Source of the DNA: Camellia lanceoleosa
Taxonomy: Eukaryota > Streptophyta > Magnoliopsida > Ericales > Theaceae
Length of the DNA: 64,000 bases
Assembly (NCBI GenBank): GCA_025200525.1
Contig: CM045762.1
Span: 129,383,679 to 129,447,678, forward strand
Direction: 5' to 3'
Below the pieces are notes generated by a model. That model ran no database searches and was not told the DNA's origin. It saw nothing but the letters and a program-made list of their open reading frames with translations. A program made the position numbers and the translations under genes. Below are positions 12,642 to 23,328 of the stretch, in pieces. Within the stretch, counting starts at the first letter, position 1, and every line of letters starts with the position of its first letter.

Positions 12642-12648
12642 ATATATA
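12642..12648 (-). promoter_or_regulatory. TATA-like box of LTR B
   Basis: Minus-strand GCTATATATGG, at the same relative position as the TATA boxes of LTRs C and D. GTGGTCGACCA-type inverted words lie upstream (about 12,755-12,850). Confidence 0.5.
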
Positions 12649-13536
12649 GCAATTCAAGAGCTTTGGGTCGGAAATATCTGAGTTTGGAAATATCTGGAGC
12701 AATACACAACAGCTGGGGCAAAATATCTGCAAAATCTGGGCTTTCTAGGCACAAGTGGTCAATCGACCACCTCTGGTGGTCGACCAGCTACTTTTTCTGG
12801 TCGGCAAGAATGCCTTCTGGTCGACAAAGGCCATTTGTGGTCGACACACTCCCCCAGTGGCCGACAGTAAAAATTAGACCCAGCTCCCGACTTCAAACAA
12901 GCATAAATCCTTCATCTGGACTCCTTTCCAGGTCATTCTTGTGTGAAAATTGAAGCCCCGGAAGTAATATTTCCAATGGTGTCAGACTTGCATCAAAATT
13001 CCATGTGTGCTAAGAGATATCCCTCTTTTAGTGAAGACTGCTCAGTTTCGGTCCAACCGGATTGATGCCCAACTTCCAATAACCATATCTCCCCCATCCG
13101 GACTCGGATTTAGGAGATTCTTGAGTGAAAAATGAAGCCTCGGAAGTCTTATTTCCAATGGTGGTGGCCTCATAGCTGAAATCCAAGTGTACAATTGGAT
13201 AGGCCCGATTTAGCGAGGGCAGCTCAACTCTCTCTTAACGGTTCATGCCCATCTTCTTCCCCAACACGGTTTCTTCCCTCTTCTCCTCTTTTCTTCAACT
13301 CCAAACCCCTAAACAAGGTGTTTTGAAAGATTTTTGAAAGATTTCATCTCTCTTTCATTCATTTTCACTTTTTCCTTACTCGGTTTACCGAAAAGCGCAA
13401 CATTTAACGAAATGTGAGCGTCGGAACATCATAGGAACTTTATTTCAAAAACATTTTGAAAGAGAGGGCCTTAAGGTCTAAAAATCATTCAAAATAGTTT
13501 TGGTCCAAAAAAGGGGTGTGAGGTTTGGATTTGACA

Positions 13537-13545
13537 CTCTCCTTG
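13537..13545 (-). other. 9-bp remnant between two LTRs, PPT-like
   Basis: Minus CAAGGAGAG sits immediately before the LTR B start. It is purine-rich, as expected for a polypurine tract, which would make B a 3' LTR whose internal region was then interrupted by T1. Only nine bases separate the two giant LTRs. Confidence 0.45.
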
Positions 13546-16500
13546 TGTAGACCGCTGGAAATCTGCTCCGCGCGCGAGGGCACGAATTGTAGTTCTAGCT
13601 ACTACAGTTCGGACTCCTGTCACGGTTCTGAATCTAATCTCACAAAGTGCAATGTAAGACTGATAAATCATCAAAGAGTCCAAATCCAGCAAATCGTTTT
13701 GGAAAATCGATTTTAATTAAGAAGTGCCAAACATAGACTGCTTTGCCAGATTTTAGAGTTGCCACCTAAATATTTTATTTTGAAAAATTTAGGAAACCCT
13801 AACTCATGCCTAAGGCCACGTGTCCGTCATCACCAAAGTTGCCTCAGCTTAGGAACTTGGGTACGAGAGGGGAAGGTCATGAAATGAGCACCTCTGCTCA
13901 CCCGATCAAAGATCGGCCTCTACTAACATGATATGTTATTTTTGAAAACACATGTGTTCTTATTCTGGTTATTAGCTAACATTACTACGTGATGTGCACA
14001 ACACACAAGTATAGACTCAATCGCAAGAATTGGAACAAAACATCTCATGTTTGTTTCTCAAAAGTGGTTTGGAAGTGCAACTTGCAAGTAGGCTAAGACG
14101 TAGATTTGCCACCCTCAAGTGGGCTTAGAAAAAAACATGATTTTCCCAATCCGCAAAGTAGGCTTAAAACACACATTTCGATGAATTGTTCCAATTCAAG
14201 CAATGAAGCCTTCATCCACAGACATTCATATAGTTAAAACACTTAAGCAGTTAGCCTCATGGCAAGCATGATATTATGGCAGCCACTTACATACGTGCAA
14301 GGATGCTAAAGCATAAACGCTTACAGTGTACTCTGAGCCAAAATAGGAAACTAGTTAGAAAACCATGCATGCTCCTAACCATGTTAAGATGCCTAATGCA
14401 ACACATGAAAAATGCAACTAAGATAGGCTCGGCTATTCTAAGATGTCATGTGAATGCAACTTGATAACATGTATTCAAATAAGTATTGAAATACAATGCA
14501 GTTTGAATGATGCGCCGAGCCTGGTGTATGCAAAATAGATGAATGAAGCACGCATGCAAGCATAAGTATGCTAATTGAAACATGGCCCTAAACTAATCAT
14601 CGATAGCGGTTAAGTAAAAGGAAGAAAGAAATGGGGTTGGAAGATATGCATCACACACATGCACACTTATTACAAAATTTGCCTTCTCGATGGAGGGTCT
14701 GAATAATAAGCTAACTGGCTAATCTAAGCTAATTAAACTAATTATTACAAAACGAAGCTAATTAACTAATAAGTTAACTAATTACAAACACAAATGAATA
14801 GCTATGTGCATTAACTACTTAAGTACAGAACCAAATAGTTAACTAGCTAAGCAAAGCAGTTAAAAGGAGCCTCGGGGCGAGAAGTGCATGCATGCTCAGT
14901 CGCCTCGTTCGGAAATCCATTACTATGCCCCAACTTGCCTCTGTTTGCATTTGATTTCAAAACACTACACAAACCTACAGATAGCTTCTACTCCATCATG
15001 GAGACCTCTAGGAAGGCTGTCGACCACTTAATGGTGTTGTAGACCACCTATAGACCACTCACACATGGTGCAAACCAGAGAAAGTGGTCGGCCAGCCACT
15101 TTTATTGGTCTGCCGACCAGAAAATTCTGCCAAGCTCCAATTTGCTGCAACGGAGAACAAGAAGGGGCACAACAGTGTATTTGCAAGGTGTGTGTGCACA
15201 ACCACCCTCCCTATCATTTCTTAAGCTCAAGGGAGTGCGGTACTCGACTCTCGGGCCACCAACCGAGCATCGCAATGCATGATGGCCGAGAAGCCAAGTT
15301 TGTACAATTCAATGTCAATGAATGCACAAATAACACATAAGGGGCTTAACCTCTATCATGCATGATCAAGAGGGTCGGCGATCGAGAAATGAGGCGTGTT
15401 TCATCACTTCAAGAATGAAACGTCCCTTGTTTCTCGTGTTTGGATTAATGTTCAATCCAAACAACAATGCAATGCAACAATCATTCCAAACAACATGTAA
15501 ACAACATGAGCATGGCAAGTTAGAGCCCTTAAGCATAAAAGTTAGTGAATGATGCAACACAAGAGCTATGCAATGCATGGTACAAATGATTGAACCAACC
15601 ATGGACAGAGCTCAATTAGGTCAAAACAAAGACCAAAACATGCTGAGATGGGAGCTCAAAAGCCTAGGCATGCATGCATACAAGTTAGGCTATAAGTGAG
15701 GCACAAAGGCATAACCTTTAAAAGCACTCAAAGAGTGAAAGAAATGAGAACATGGCAATGCTATATGCTCTGAAATATCATGTTAAATGATGCCAAATCA
15801 TTCACATGTCACAAATGAAGCATTCTAGGAGGCTCAAAGCTTGAAACTAGCATAGGTACTTGTACTATAGCTATACAAAGCAAGCCCCAAAAGGCCAAGC
15901 ACACCTAAAACAGTCCTAAAGCATGTCAAAAGAATGCTAAAACATGTATGGAGTATAGCCAAAACAAGCTAGCATGGTAAGCTAAAACATCAAGTAAGCT
16001 AGGCCAATGAGCATGACTACACTACAAGTGTAAGAAGCAAATGAGGGATGCTCTAACTAACCAAAAACAAAGTTGTATCATGGCAAAATAACACCAAAAA
16101 CACATTGATATGACAGCCCAAAAGCTTAGGCAAGATGACATACATATTGGCTCATGTTTAAGGGATATGGCACAACCCTCCAAAAGCATTGAACGAGTGA
16201 AGCATGGGAGAGTATGACCATACTACATACACTGAAATCACATATCAAATGATGCCAAATCATGCAAATAGCCCAAGCAATGCATGCTAGTGACTTGAAA
16301 ACTCAAAGCTAGTGAGCAAGATTGCACTATGGCATTACAAAGCAAGGCATGCATGACCCAAAACACTTAAAACAGAGCTTAAGCATGGAAAAACATGAGT
16401 AAAAGCTTGCTGGAGTAGAGCCAAAAACATGCTAGAATGATGGTCCAAAGCATGATGCATGTTAGGCTAGTGAGTGGAATTGCACTACAAGTGCAAGGAG

Positions 16501-16688
16501 CATGCAAGAGATAACCAAACCAACCCAAAACAGTGTTATGCCATGCTAAAATAAGGCCTAAGACATGCTAAGATGGGGCCTCAAGGAGGTAGAAAAACAT
16601 GCTAACTTGGTGAGCCATCAACACAAGCACATAAGAGAAGAGGAGGGGGGACAACCCCCACCCATTTAGGGCCTTAAAACACACTTTC

Positions 16689-16720
16689 CACCACTGAAAT
16701 TCCTCTGGAATTCAGTGGTG
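16689..16720 (-). repeat. Conserved LTR hairpin, copy in LTR C
   Basis: CACCACTGAAATTCC pairs with GGAATTCAGTGGTG (one bulged base) around a TCT loop, about 480 nt downstream of the TATA box. The loop-proximal bases differ from LTR D but still pair. Confidence 0.8.
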
Positions 16721-16942
16721 AAGAGGCCAAACAAAGGTGATCCAAAGGCCTAAAAGAGAAGGCTCAAAACTAGGCCAAGCAAGGCACAAAAGGGGGTAGA
16801 CCACCCCCAACACCAAAGAGGCCTTAAACAAACATTTCAAACACTGGAAAATGAAGCTTTTTGCAGTTAAAAGTTAGGCCTAAAACATCATGCAAATAGG
16901 GCCAAAGACTTAATCAAAAACAAAGCTTTAAGGGGCTAGTTT

Positions 16943-16947
16943 CTTAC
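16943..16947 (-). promoter_or_regulatory. Conserved splice-donor-like site, LTR C
   Basis: Minus CTTCAAGGGTAAG, GT at 16,947-16,946, about 254 nt after the TATA box. Confidence 0.5.
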
Positions 16948-17200
16948 CCTTGAAGAACAAGGACAAAACAGCAACTCCAGCAACCTTTTTGGACCAAAAG
17001 CAATCCAAAAACCCCAAAACCAGCTTTAAGGTGCCTCAGCTCCAAAGCAAAGGTGTTTGAGTAGGTGTTTGTGTGCAAAAGTGTGAAGAAACTAAACTTT
17101 TAAGCACAAATATGGAGCAAATAGAGCAATATAGAGATAGAGATATATGTATAACCCTAATGCAAAATTCTGAACCAGAGACAAAAGGGAGGTGGCTCCC

Positions 17201-17207
17201 TTATATA
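17201..17207 (-). promoter_or_regulatory. TATA box of LTR C
   Basis: Minus CTATATAAGGGAG. A strong TATA match placed about 155 bp downstream of the 16-bp palindrome at 17,360-17,375. Confidence 0.65.
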
Positions 17208-17359
17208 GAAATCCAAGTCTCAAGCTTGTTAAACAAGCTAGAGACTTGAAGTAATCCATCCATACAAGTGTATGGAGGATGCAATTTGTGCTCTCCAGCT
17301 GGCACAGCTGGTATCCACAACATTTGCAGAAAATGTAGGAAATGTGCCGACCAGTTGAG

Positions 17360-17375
17360 GTGGTCGGCCGACCAC
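17360..17375. promoter_or_regulatory. 16-bp palindrome GTGGTCGGCCGACCAC
   Basis: A perfect inverted repeat upstream of the LTR C TATA box. A different palindrome or inverted repeat, GC-rich and built on GGCCGG or GCCGGTCGGC, holds the same place in LTRs E and D. It may be a dimeric transcription-factor site or a cruciform; this is an inference from position. Confidence 0.55.
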
Positions 17376-18133
17376 TCCCACTAGTCGACCGACCATAAAA
17401 GGTGGTCTACAAGGAGAACAACTGGTCGGCAAGGGGGGGAAGGTGGTCTGCACAAAGAAAGGAAGGTGGTGGCATGGCTGCCAACCACTTTAGGTGGTCC
17501 AAAGACCACCCACCCTAGCTGGCCAACCAGAAAACTGGCTAGCAGGGGAGAAAAGTGGTCTACTGGGGGAGAAATTGGTCTACACCCCTGTGCCACCGTC
17601 CAGGAATGGGAAAAGAAGGTTTGGTTCAAAACCAAACCAAAAAGGAAGCAAGACAAAAGTCCGCGGGACAAGGCACGCAACCGGAAGCCCCGAAAACTAG
17701 TCTACGGGCGCAAAAAGTGGTCCACGAGAGGGAAAAGGTAGTCTACGAATACAAAAAGTGGTCTACAGACCTCTGTTTCCCTCTAGGCAAAGTCAACAAG
17801 GCATGGTCCAAAAGCCAGGCCAAGAGGAGAAACTTAAAAGGTCTCGAGACAAGGCGCTCGACTGAAGGCTCCGAAAACTGGAAACTAGCCTACAAGAGGG
17901 AAAAGTAGTGTACGATTACAAAAAGTGGCCTACAGGTCTCTATCTTCCTCCAAGCAAGGTCAACAAGGCATGGTCCACGAACCGAGCCAAAACACAAAGC
18001 GTTCAGAGGCCCGGAGGCAAGTCACTCAGCCGAAAACTCCGGAAACTCGAAACGAGCACAAACATGCGCGATCATCGAGCGCTCAATCGATGACGTCTGA
18101 GTCTTAAGGTCGGTCAAAAATGGGGTGTCTACA

Positions 18134-18146
18134 GTTGCCCCTCTTT
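18134..18146 (-). other. Polypurine tract of T1
   Basis: Minus AAAGAGGGGCAAC directly before TGTAGACACC. The same tract precedes the 3' LTR of element E (48,865-48,878). Confidence 0.85.
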
Positions 18147-18819
18147 GACAGAACTTGGAAGTCAAGAAGTGACGGGAGTGAATGTGAAAGCCCAGAGATG
18201 ACCCATTTTTTACAAGGCCAAAAACTTAGACAAACAGGCTGGATAACAAAGAGATGTGCCCACAGGCAAGGGCAAGATGCAAATGACATGGACAATGCCG
18301 AACATAAGTTATGATCATGCAAAGAAGGCTGTAATGAAGCATTTATGCAAAATAAATACAACATTTTAAGCGAATGTTATGCAAAGAAATGCTATAGCAA
18401 ACTCGTACATAAGCAACTAAACACATACCAAACTACATCTCATACAGAAAGGATGTATGAAAATTATACAATTCTCACTGCGTCTCACGCGGAGAAGGCT
18501 AAAAGCGACTACCGAGAATACCCGAAGTCTCAAACACAACAACACTTAGTGTATCACACGCGGGAGAAGGAAAGGTACGTCCTAACGCATGTCAAACGCG
18601 AGAGGAGAAGGGCATCCAAACACGTGTCAAATGCGGGAGGAGAAAGGTAACCAAGAGAGTTCGAGGGAACATGAATGATCTCACCCAGAGATCCTCTGAC
18701 TAAACTGTACATACAACATCGTCCAGTTGTGCCAGCTTGAAATGAACCGTACATACAATATTGTGCCTGCACAAAAAGAAACTTTGACAGATACAATATA
18801 ATAGAAACACATGTAGGTA
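18147..18819 (-). other. T1 3' untranslated region
   Basis: The first ~120 bp beyond the polypurine tract are shared with element E (GTCAAGAAGTGACG..GAGTGAATGT). After that the two elements diverge completely. A degenerate CACGCGGGAGAAGG-type repeat lies at about 18,490-18,650. Confidence 0.55.
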
Positions 18820-19375
18820 GAACGCGCATAACAATGCAAGTGAAAAGGTTGCATGACAATGCAAGCGAAATGGGCGCATAACAATGCAGGTCGAACGTGC
18901 ATATCAATGCAAGTGAAAAGGTACATAACAATGTAACTAGAATGCGCGTGATAACCCAAGTGAAGAGGTACATAACAATGCAAGTGAAAAGGTACATAAC
19001 AATGCAACTGGAAAGTGCAAAACAATGCAACTGAAAAGTGCGTGACAACGTAAGTGAAGAGGTACATAGCAATGCAAGTGAAAAGTGCGTGACAACGCAA
19101 GTAGCGTGCATAACAATGCAACTGGAAAGTGCAAAACAATGCAAGTGAAAAGTGCGTGACAACGCAAGTGAAGAGGTGCGTGACAACGCAACTGGAGTGC
19201 ATAACAATGCAAGTAAAGCGTACATAACAACGCAAGTAAGACGTGCGTAACAACGCAAGTGGCGTGCATAACAATGCAACTAGCGCGTGTGACAACGCAA
19301 GTAAAGTGTGCATAACAATGCAACTAGCACGTGCATAACAATGCGAGAGAAATGTACATAACAATGCGTTTTCAG
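18820..19375. repeat. Minisatellite, ~22-24-bp unit
   Basis: About two dozen imperfect units of the form GCATAACAATGCAAGTGAAAAG, with GCGTGACAACGCAAGTG variants. It generates overlapping minus-strand open frames rich in CTHSYC-like words, which are array artefacts. It lies just upstream of the 3' LTR in T1's orientation. Confidence 0.85.
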
Positions 19376-19769
19376 TGCAACTTTAATAGCATGTTTGAAG
19401 CAAAATGCCGAATAAGGAAATACAAGCCTTAACGAGAACAATTCAACCGCAACCTCCGATTTACCTCTCGGAGGGGTCACAATGTACTTAAAAAGGATAC
19501 ACCTTGCTCTTGACGAGTGACGATGAGTCGTGCGTCGAAGACGTGAGTCGAAGTTCTCGCGAGGACATTTTGAGTCGAAAATAGTGAATTTTTCTTGCAC
19601 TTTCTCGAGAGCCAAGGACTCTAACCAGTCTGAAAACACTCAGGGAGGACAATAGGACCCTGAAGACCGCCCAGGAGGGCTGCCGACCACCTAGACCAAC
19701 TGCAGACCACTTGTAGACCATTTTTGTGGTTGGTCGACTAGAAAAACTGGTCGGCCGACCAGTTTAGCA
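19376..19769. other. Spacer between minisatellite and antisense gene
   Basis: No gene. Contains GACCACCTAGACC/CAGACCACTTGTAGACC words and a 22-bp palindrome (19,744-19,765) like those in the LTR promoters. It may be the promoter-proximal end of the antisense PMD gene. Confidence 0.4.
19744..19765. promoter_or_regulatory. 22-bp perfect palindrome
   Basis: A perfect inverted repeat centred on TCGGCCGA with arms AAACTGG/CCAGTTT. It lies about 400 bp upstream of the PMD coding region, outside any LTR. A 14-bp relative (TGGTCGGCCGACCA) lies at 23,955-23,968, upstream of the second antisense gene. Confidence 0.6.
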
Positions 19770-20161
19770 AAACTAGGGCAATTTGGTCTTTTAAAGCTCG
19801 GCCCTTTAAGTACACAACTTCAAAACACATTTGCTCACAAACACAAGGCCGAAATCCACTCCTTTTCCTTCCTAGACCCTTTTCCCTCTCAGATCTGGGC
19901 TTTGCACGTGTTTTCCAACGCCCCACGCGAAGTTGATTCGTGAAAACTTTCGATTCTCTTCGTTTTGAACCGATCAGAATTTGTTTTCGGAGCTTCTTTC
20001 TCTATTTTCACCATTTGAGGTATGTTTCTCTCGAAGTTTAGCACCTTTTCCCGGGCTTTGACTTTTTTTGACTTTTTCTCTTCCCGAGAGTTGACTTTTG
20101 TTGAATTTTTGCAATTTTGGCTCATTTCGCTCATTTTTGCTCATTTTGGACCTTTTTTCAG
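19770..20161 (+). promoter_or_regulatory. Putative 5' leader and leader intron of PMD gene
   Basis: T/C-rich + strand leader with a plausible exon end CCATTTGAG|GTATG at 20,019/20,020 and acceptor TTTTTTCAG at 20,161, giving a 142-nt intron. No protein is encoded. Inferred from plant splice consensus only. Confidence 0.4.
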
Positions 20162-20469
20162 ATAGCTGACCACATCCCACACGATGGGGGTTCTCCATGA
20201 GTAGAGGACGAGCCTGACATCATGCCATTGTCGCCCAGGATTCGGTCCGTCGACCCAACGACATACCGTCCTAAGGAGCATATCTTACCACCCAGCACCT
20301 TTCATCATTTCACAGATTTTGCGCGACGAGCACCCGTAGACTTGCTACTACGGGAGCTGGAGTCCCAGCTGTCTCATCACGCGAGCGAGGTGCGTACTTC
20401 ACTTTTACGTTTTCTGCGATGTATTTTGCATTTCTTGCACACTTTATGCTTTCGCTATGTATTTTATCT

Positions 20470-20935
20470 GCTCGTTCTAAACACATTTACATACACAGCA
20501 CTTCTGTTCATCCTGAACACAACTTACACACAGTATTCTGTTCATTCTGAACACAGCTCACACACGGCATTTCTGCTCATCCTGCGTACAGCTCACACAC
20601 AACATTCTATTCATTCTGAAATTGAATACATCTGTTCATTCTGCACACAGCTCACACACTATATTTCTGCTCATTCTGCACACGGCTCACACATAACATT
20701 CTGTTCATTCTGAAACTGAATACATCTGTTCATTTTGCACATAGCTCGCACTGTATTTCTGTTCATTCTGAAACTGAATACATCTTGTTCATTCTACCGC
20801 AGTTGACACATTTTCAGAGCTCATTCTAAACAACACACATAACATTCTGCTCATTACGGCCCGAATACATCTGTTCATTTTGCACATAGCTTCGCCTTTG
20901 TATTTTTCCGAATACATCTTGTTCATTCTGCATAC
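20470..20935 (+). repeat. Minisatellite in PMD intron
   Basis: Imperfect repeats of TTCATTCTGAACACAGCTCACACAC, mixed with CTGAAACTGAATACATCTG, fill most of the intron between exons 1 and 2. The unit words recur in the next two introns. Confidence 0.8.
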
Positions 20936-21663
20936 CACCGACACACTTCGTATTTGCCATTCTCAACGCAGTGGCTTTCACCACCGGAGATGGGTCGATC
21001 ATAGCAAGTGAGTGGTACATGGAGCTCCCAGATAGTGTTCGACATATCGTTGATGAGGCAGGGTTTGGCCCATTTTGCGTGGGGTTATCGCGTCTTCAGG
21101 CGAGTAAGACCTTCGTGGGTGCATTAGTAGAGAGATGGTGGGACACCACCAACTCCTTTCATTTCTCAACTACTGGGGACATGACGATGACCCTGTATGA
21201 CTTTTCTATGCTGACGGGCCTCAACGTGGGAGGTCGGCCGATCCTATATGACTTCGATATGGGCGAGTGGGAGATAGCTTGGACTTATCTTCTCGGAGGC
21301 CATCTGCCGATCTACCGATCATCATGCATGGTTAGATACACCTGGTTCACCAAGTAGTACAGAGGGACCGTGTCCGAGACTGTGGAGGCCACAGAGCAGT
21401 ATGCCCGGGGATTTTGTGATGTTCCTTCTCGAGACCACATTGTTCTCCGACAGGGGGAACACAATAGGGCTATATCTTCTGAGTGCTCTAGTAGAGCTAT
21501 CCCAGGTCCGGCACTTTGATTGGGGCGGCACTGGCCTTGCTAACCTTTACTGCTATATGAGCGCGACCTCCCGCGGGCGGGGGAACATAGTAGGCGGCTA
21601 TGGGAGAGCCTGGGAGGTACATTCTACCCTCTTGATTTTCATTTCTGCTTTTCATTACCTGTA

Positions 21664-21800
21664 CACTGTACACTCTGCACATTGCACACATTACATTCTG
21701 TACTCCGCATTTTGCACTCAGCATTCTGCATTTTCTATACATTCTGTATTTGCATTCTGCACTCAGCATTCTGCATTTTCTATACATTCTGTATTCTGAC
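21664..21800 (+). repeat. Short tandem repeat in PMD intron
   Basis: Two near-identical ~50-bp units (GCACTCAGCATTCTGCATTT..ACATTCTGTATT), preceded by CTGTACACTCTGCACATTGC-type words, between exons 2 and 3. Confidence 0.75.
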
Positions 21801-23328
21801 TGCCACTGTCTTGCTTTTCATAGCTGTGGATATGCGCCTACTTCCCGATGCTCGCCCCCAATCCAGAGGTTGAGGCACCATTTGAGGTGCCATACTCCCG
21901 TAGGTTTGAGGGTCGATGTCGGCCCAGACCCCGGGAGACATTGCCATATCTCAGGCAGTACTATGACACAGTACGGGCGACCGAGGTGAACCAGAACTCT
22001 CAGTTCTTCATGCTTTCAGTTTCAGTTCATCTTGCACATTTATAACAACTAATCAATTCATGCACTTGCTATCCGCAGATCACCTGGCAGCCTTGGGTGG
22101 CGATCCAGGGTTTTCTTGGTTCCAGTTTGCTAGGGCATGGGACGCCTTTCGGTACTGAATTTTGTTTGAGGGACTAGTTGGGAGAGCTTGGTTTCTCAGG
22201 GAGCGCTTCATGCGCCAGACACTGGGTAATCCCACTCAAGAGATCTATTCACCGCCTCCATCAGATATGCGGACCACAGAGAGTCTCACTCCCCGAGAGG
22301 TTAGCGACCTTATGCAAGGTGCTGACGTAGTCCTTTTTTTGGAGGAGGGGGAGTACACGACATACCTTTACACATACTTGATGCCTTCGCTGACAGGTGT
22401 TCGTGCCCCCATTAGGAAAGTTGTTGATGTTCCTTCATCGAGCCGCGCCCGAGCCACAGACATACTTTCGACTAGCAGGGCCAGCACATCGAGAGGTAGG
22501 ACTAGGGAGATGCCCCCTCACTTGGCAGTGTGCTGGGTGGCCAGATCCTCCGACTGAGCTGACAGGCTGGTGGTATGGGACACCATACCAGATTCCGCTG
22601 GAGCCTCCATTGCCAGATTATCGATATGTCAGTGTCCCTAACTCAGCATCGGTATACTCCACAGCTTCCATCTATCATTCAGTTATTAAGACATTCATTC
22701 ATTCACTAGTGACTTGAACTTGCATCTGCAGCCTCCCAGAGGATATGTTCAGGGGTTGCTCGAGGCGATGGCCTCACTCGAGTTTATGGTTTTGAGGAGA
22801 GAGACGATACTGCACTCCTACGGCATTCCGGTACTTTCCAGTTTCCTTGCATTTATCATACTCTTGCTGATATATTGAAACTGAACATTTCACTACATTG
22901 ATTCACTGCATGTGTAGATCACATCCGACACATCACATTCACATACTATATCTGCATCCACTCATTCTACGCACCATACTTGCATCTGATATACATGCCC
23001 TGGCTGATGTATTCAAACTGCCTTTTTAGGTCACACCTGTCTGACGGGCCATCGGGCCTTCTCGAGTAGCGAGGAGGGATCGACACTTGCGGAGAGGCGT
23101 CGAGCACCTACCAGACATGATGATGTGTCCAGCGAGGAAGAGGAGTCAGCACACCCTTAGTCAGAGACATCCGCGGACAGAGGAGATAACACCAATTCAG
23201 GTTTTAAGGGCGGAGACGACGCGGAGGAGCATTCTGAGGATGGAGGCTCTGATTCAGACGAGGGTGCCGATGGCGGTGGTGTAGAGGCTGCTCAGCCGAA
23301 GAGGGTGAAGAAGGACTCTCGATCTTGA

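Larger units (their letters stand above)
9208..13536 (-). mobile_element. LTR B: giant Tat-type LTR (4.3 kb)
   Basis: Minus-strand LTR. It begins TGTCAAATCC at 13,536, a variant of the family start TGTAGACACCCC, and ends ..GCGATCTACA at 9,208. The whole body is collinear with LTR C. It interrupts copia RNase H at 9,207/9,208. The 5 bp left of it are AAGAC; the matching duplication would lie beyond the window. No coding capacity. Confidence 0.8.
13546..18133 (-). mobile_element. LTR C: 3' LTR of T1 (4.6 kb)
   Basis: Minus LTR starting TGTAGACACCCC at 18,133, right after the polypurine tract, and ending ..GCGGTCTACA at 13,546. The presence of the polypurine tract shows it is the 3' LTR. No coding capacity; open frames inside are short and not shared between copies. 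Confidence 0.85.
20162..23328 (+). pseudogene. Antisense plant mobile domain (PMD) gene, six exons, slightly broken
   Basis: Runs opposite to T1's own genes. Inferred exons are 20,162-20,389, 20,972-21,616, 21,824-21,985, 22,079-22,627, 22,732-22,830 and 23,030-23,328, with GT/AG borders. Exon 2 shows the PMD signature: LPDSVRHIVDEAGFG, LVERWWDTTNSFHFSTTG, LYDFSMLTGLNVGG, then TIGLYLLSALVELSQV. Exon 3 gives AYFPMLAPNPEVE, exon 4 ITWQPWVA and ERFMRQTLGNPTQ, and the last exon an acidic tail ending QPKRVKKDSRS, a likely nuclear-localisation stretch. Damage: a stop after YTWFTK in exon 2, a 1-nt frame change near 21,400, further frame changes in exon 4 and a phase mismatch between exons 1 and 2. 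PMD proteins occur in host silencing factors (MAIN/MAIL1) and as passengers of plant transposons; here the passenger reading is favoured. Confidence 0.8.

Noticed and set aside
18554..19364. Overlapping minus-strand frames of 128-241 codons rich in Cys/His
   Set aside because: They overlap in two frames and follow the 22-24-bp minisatellite.
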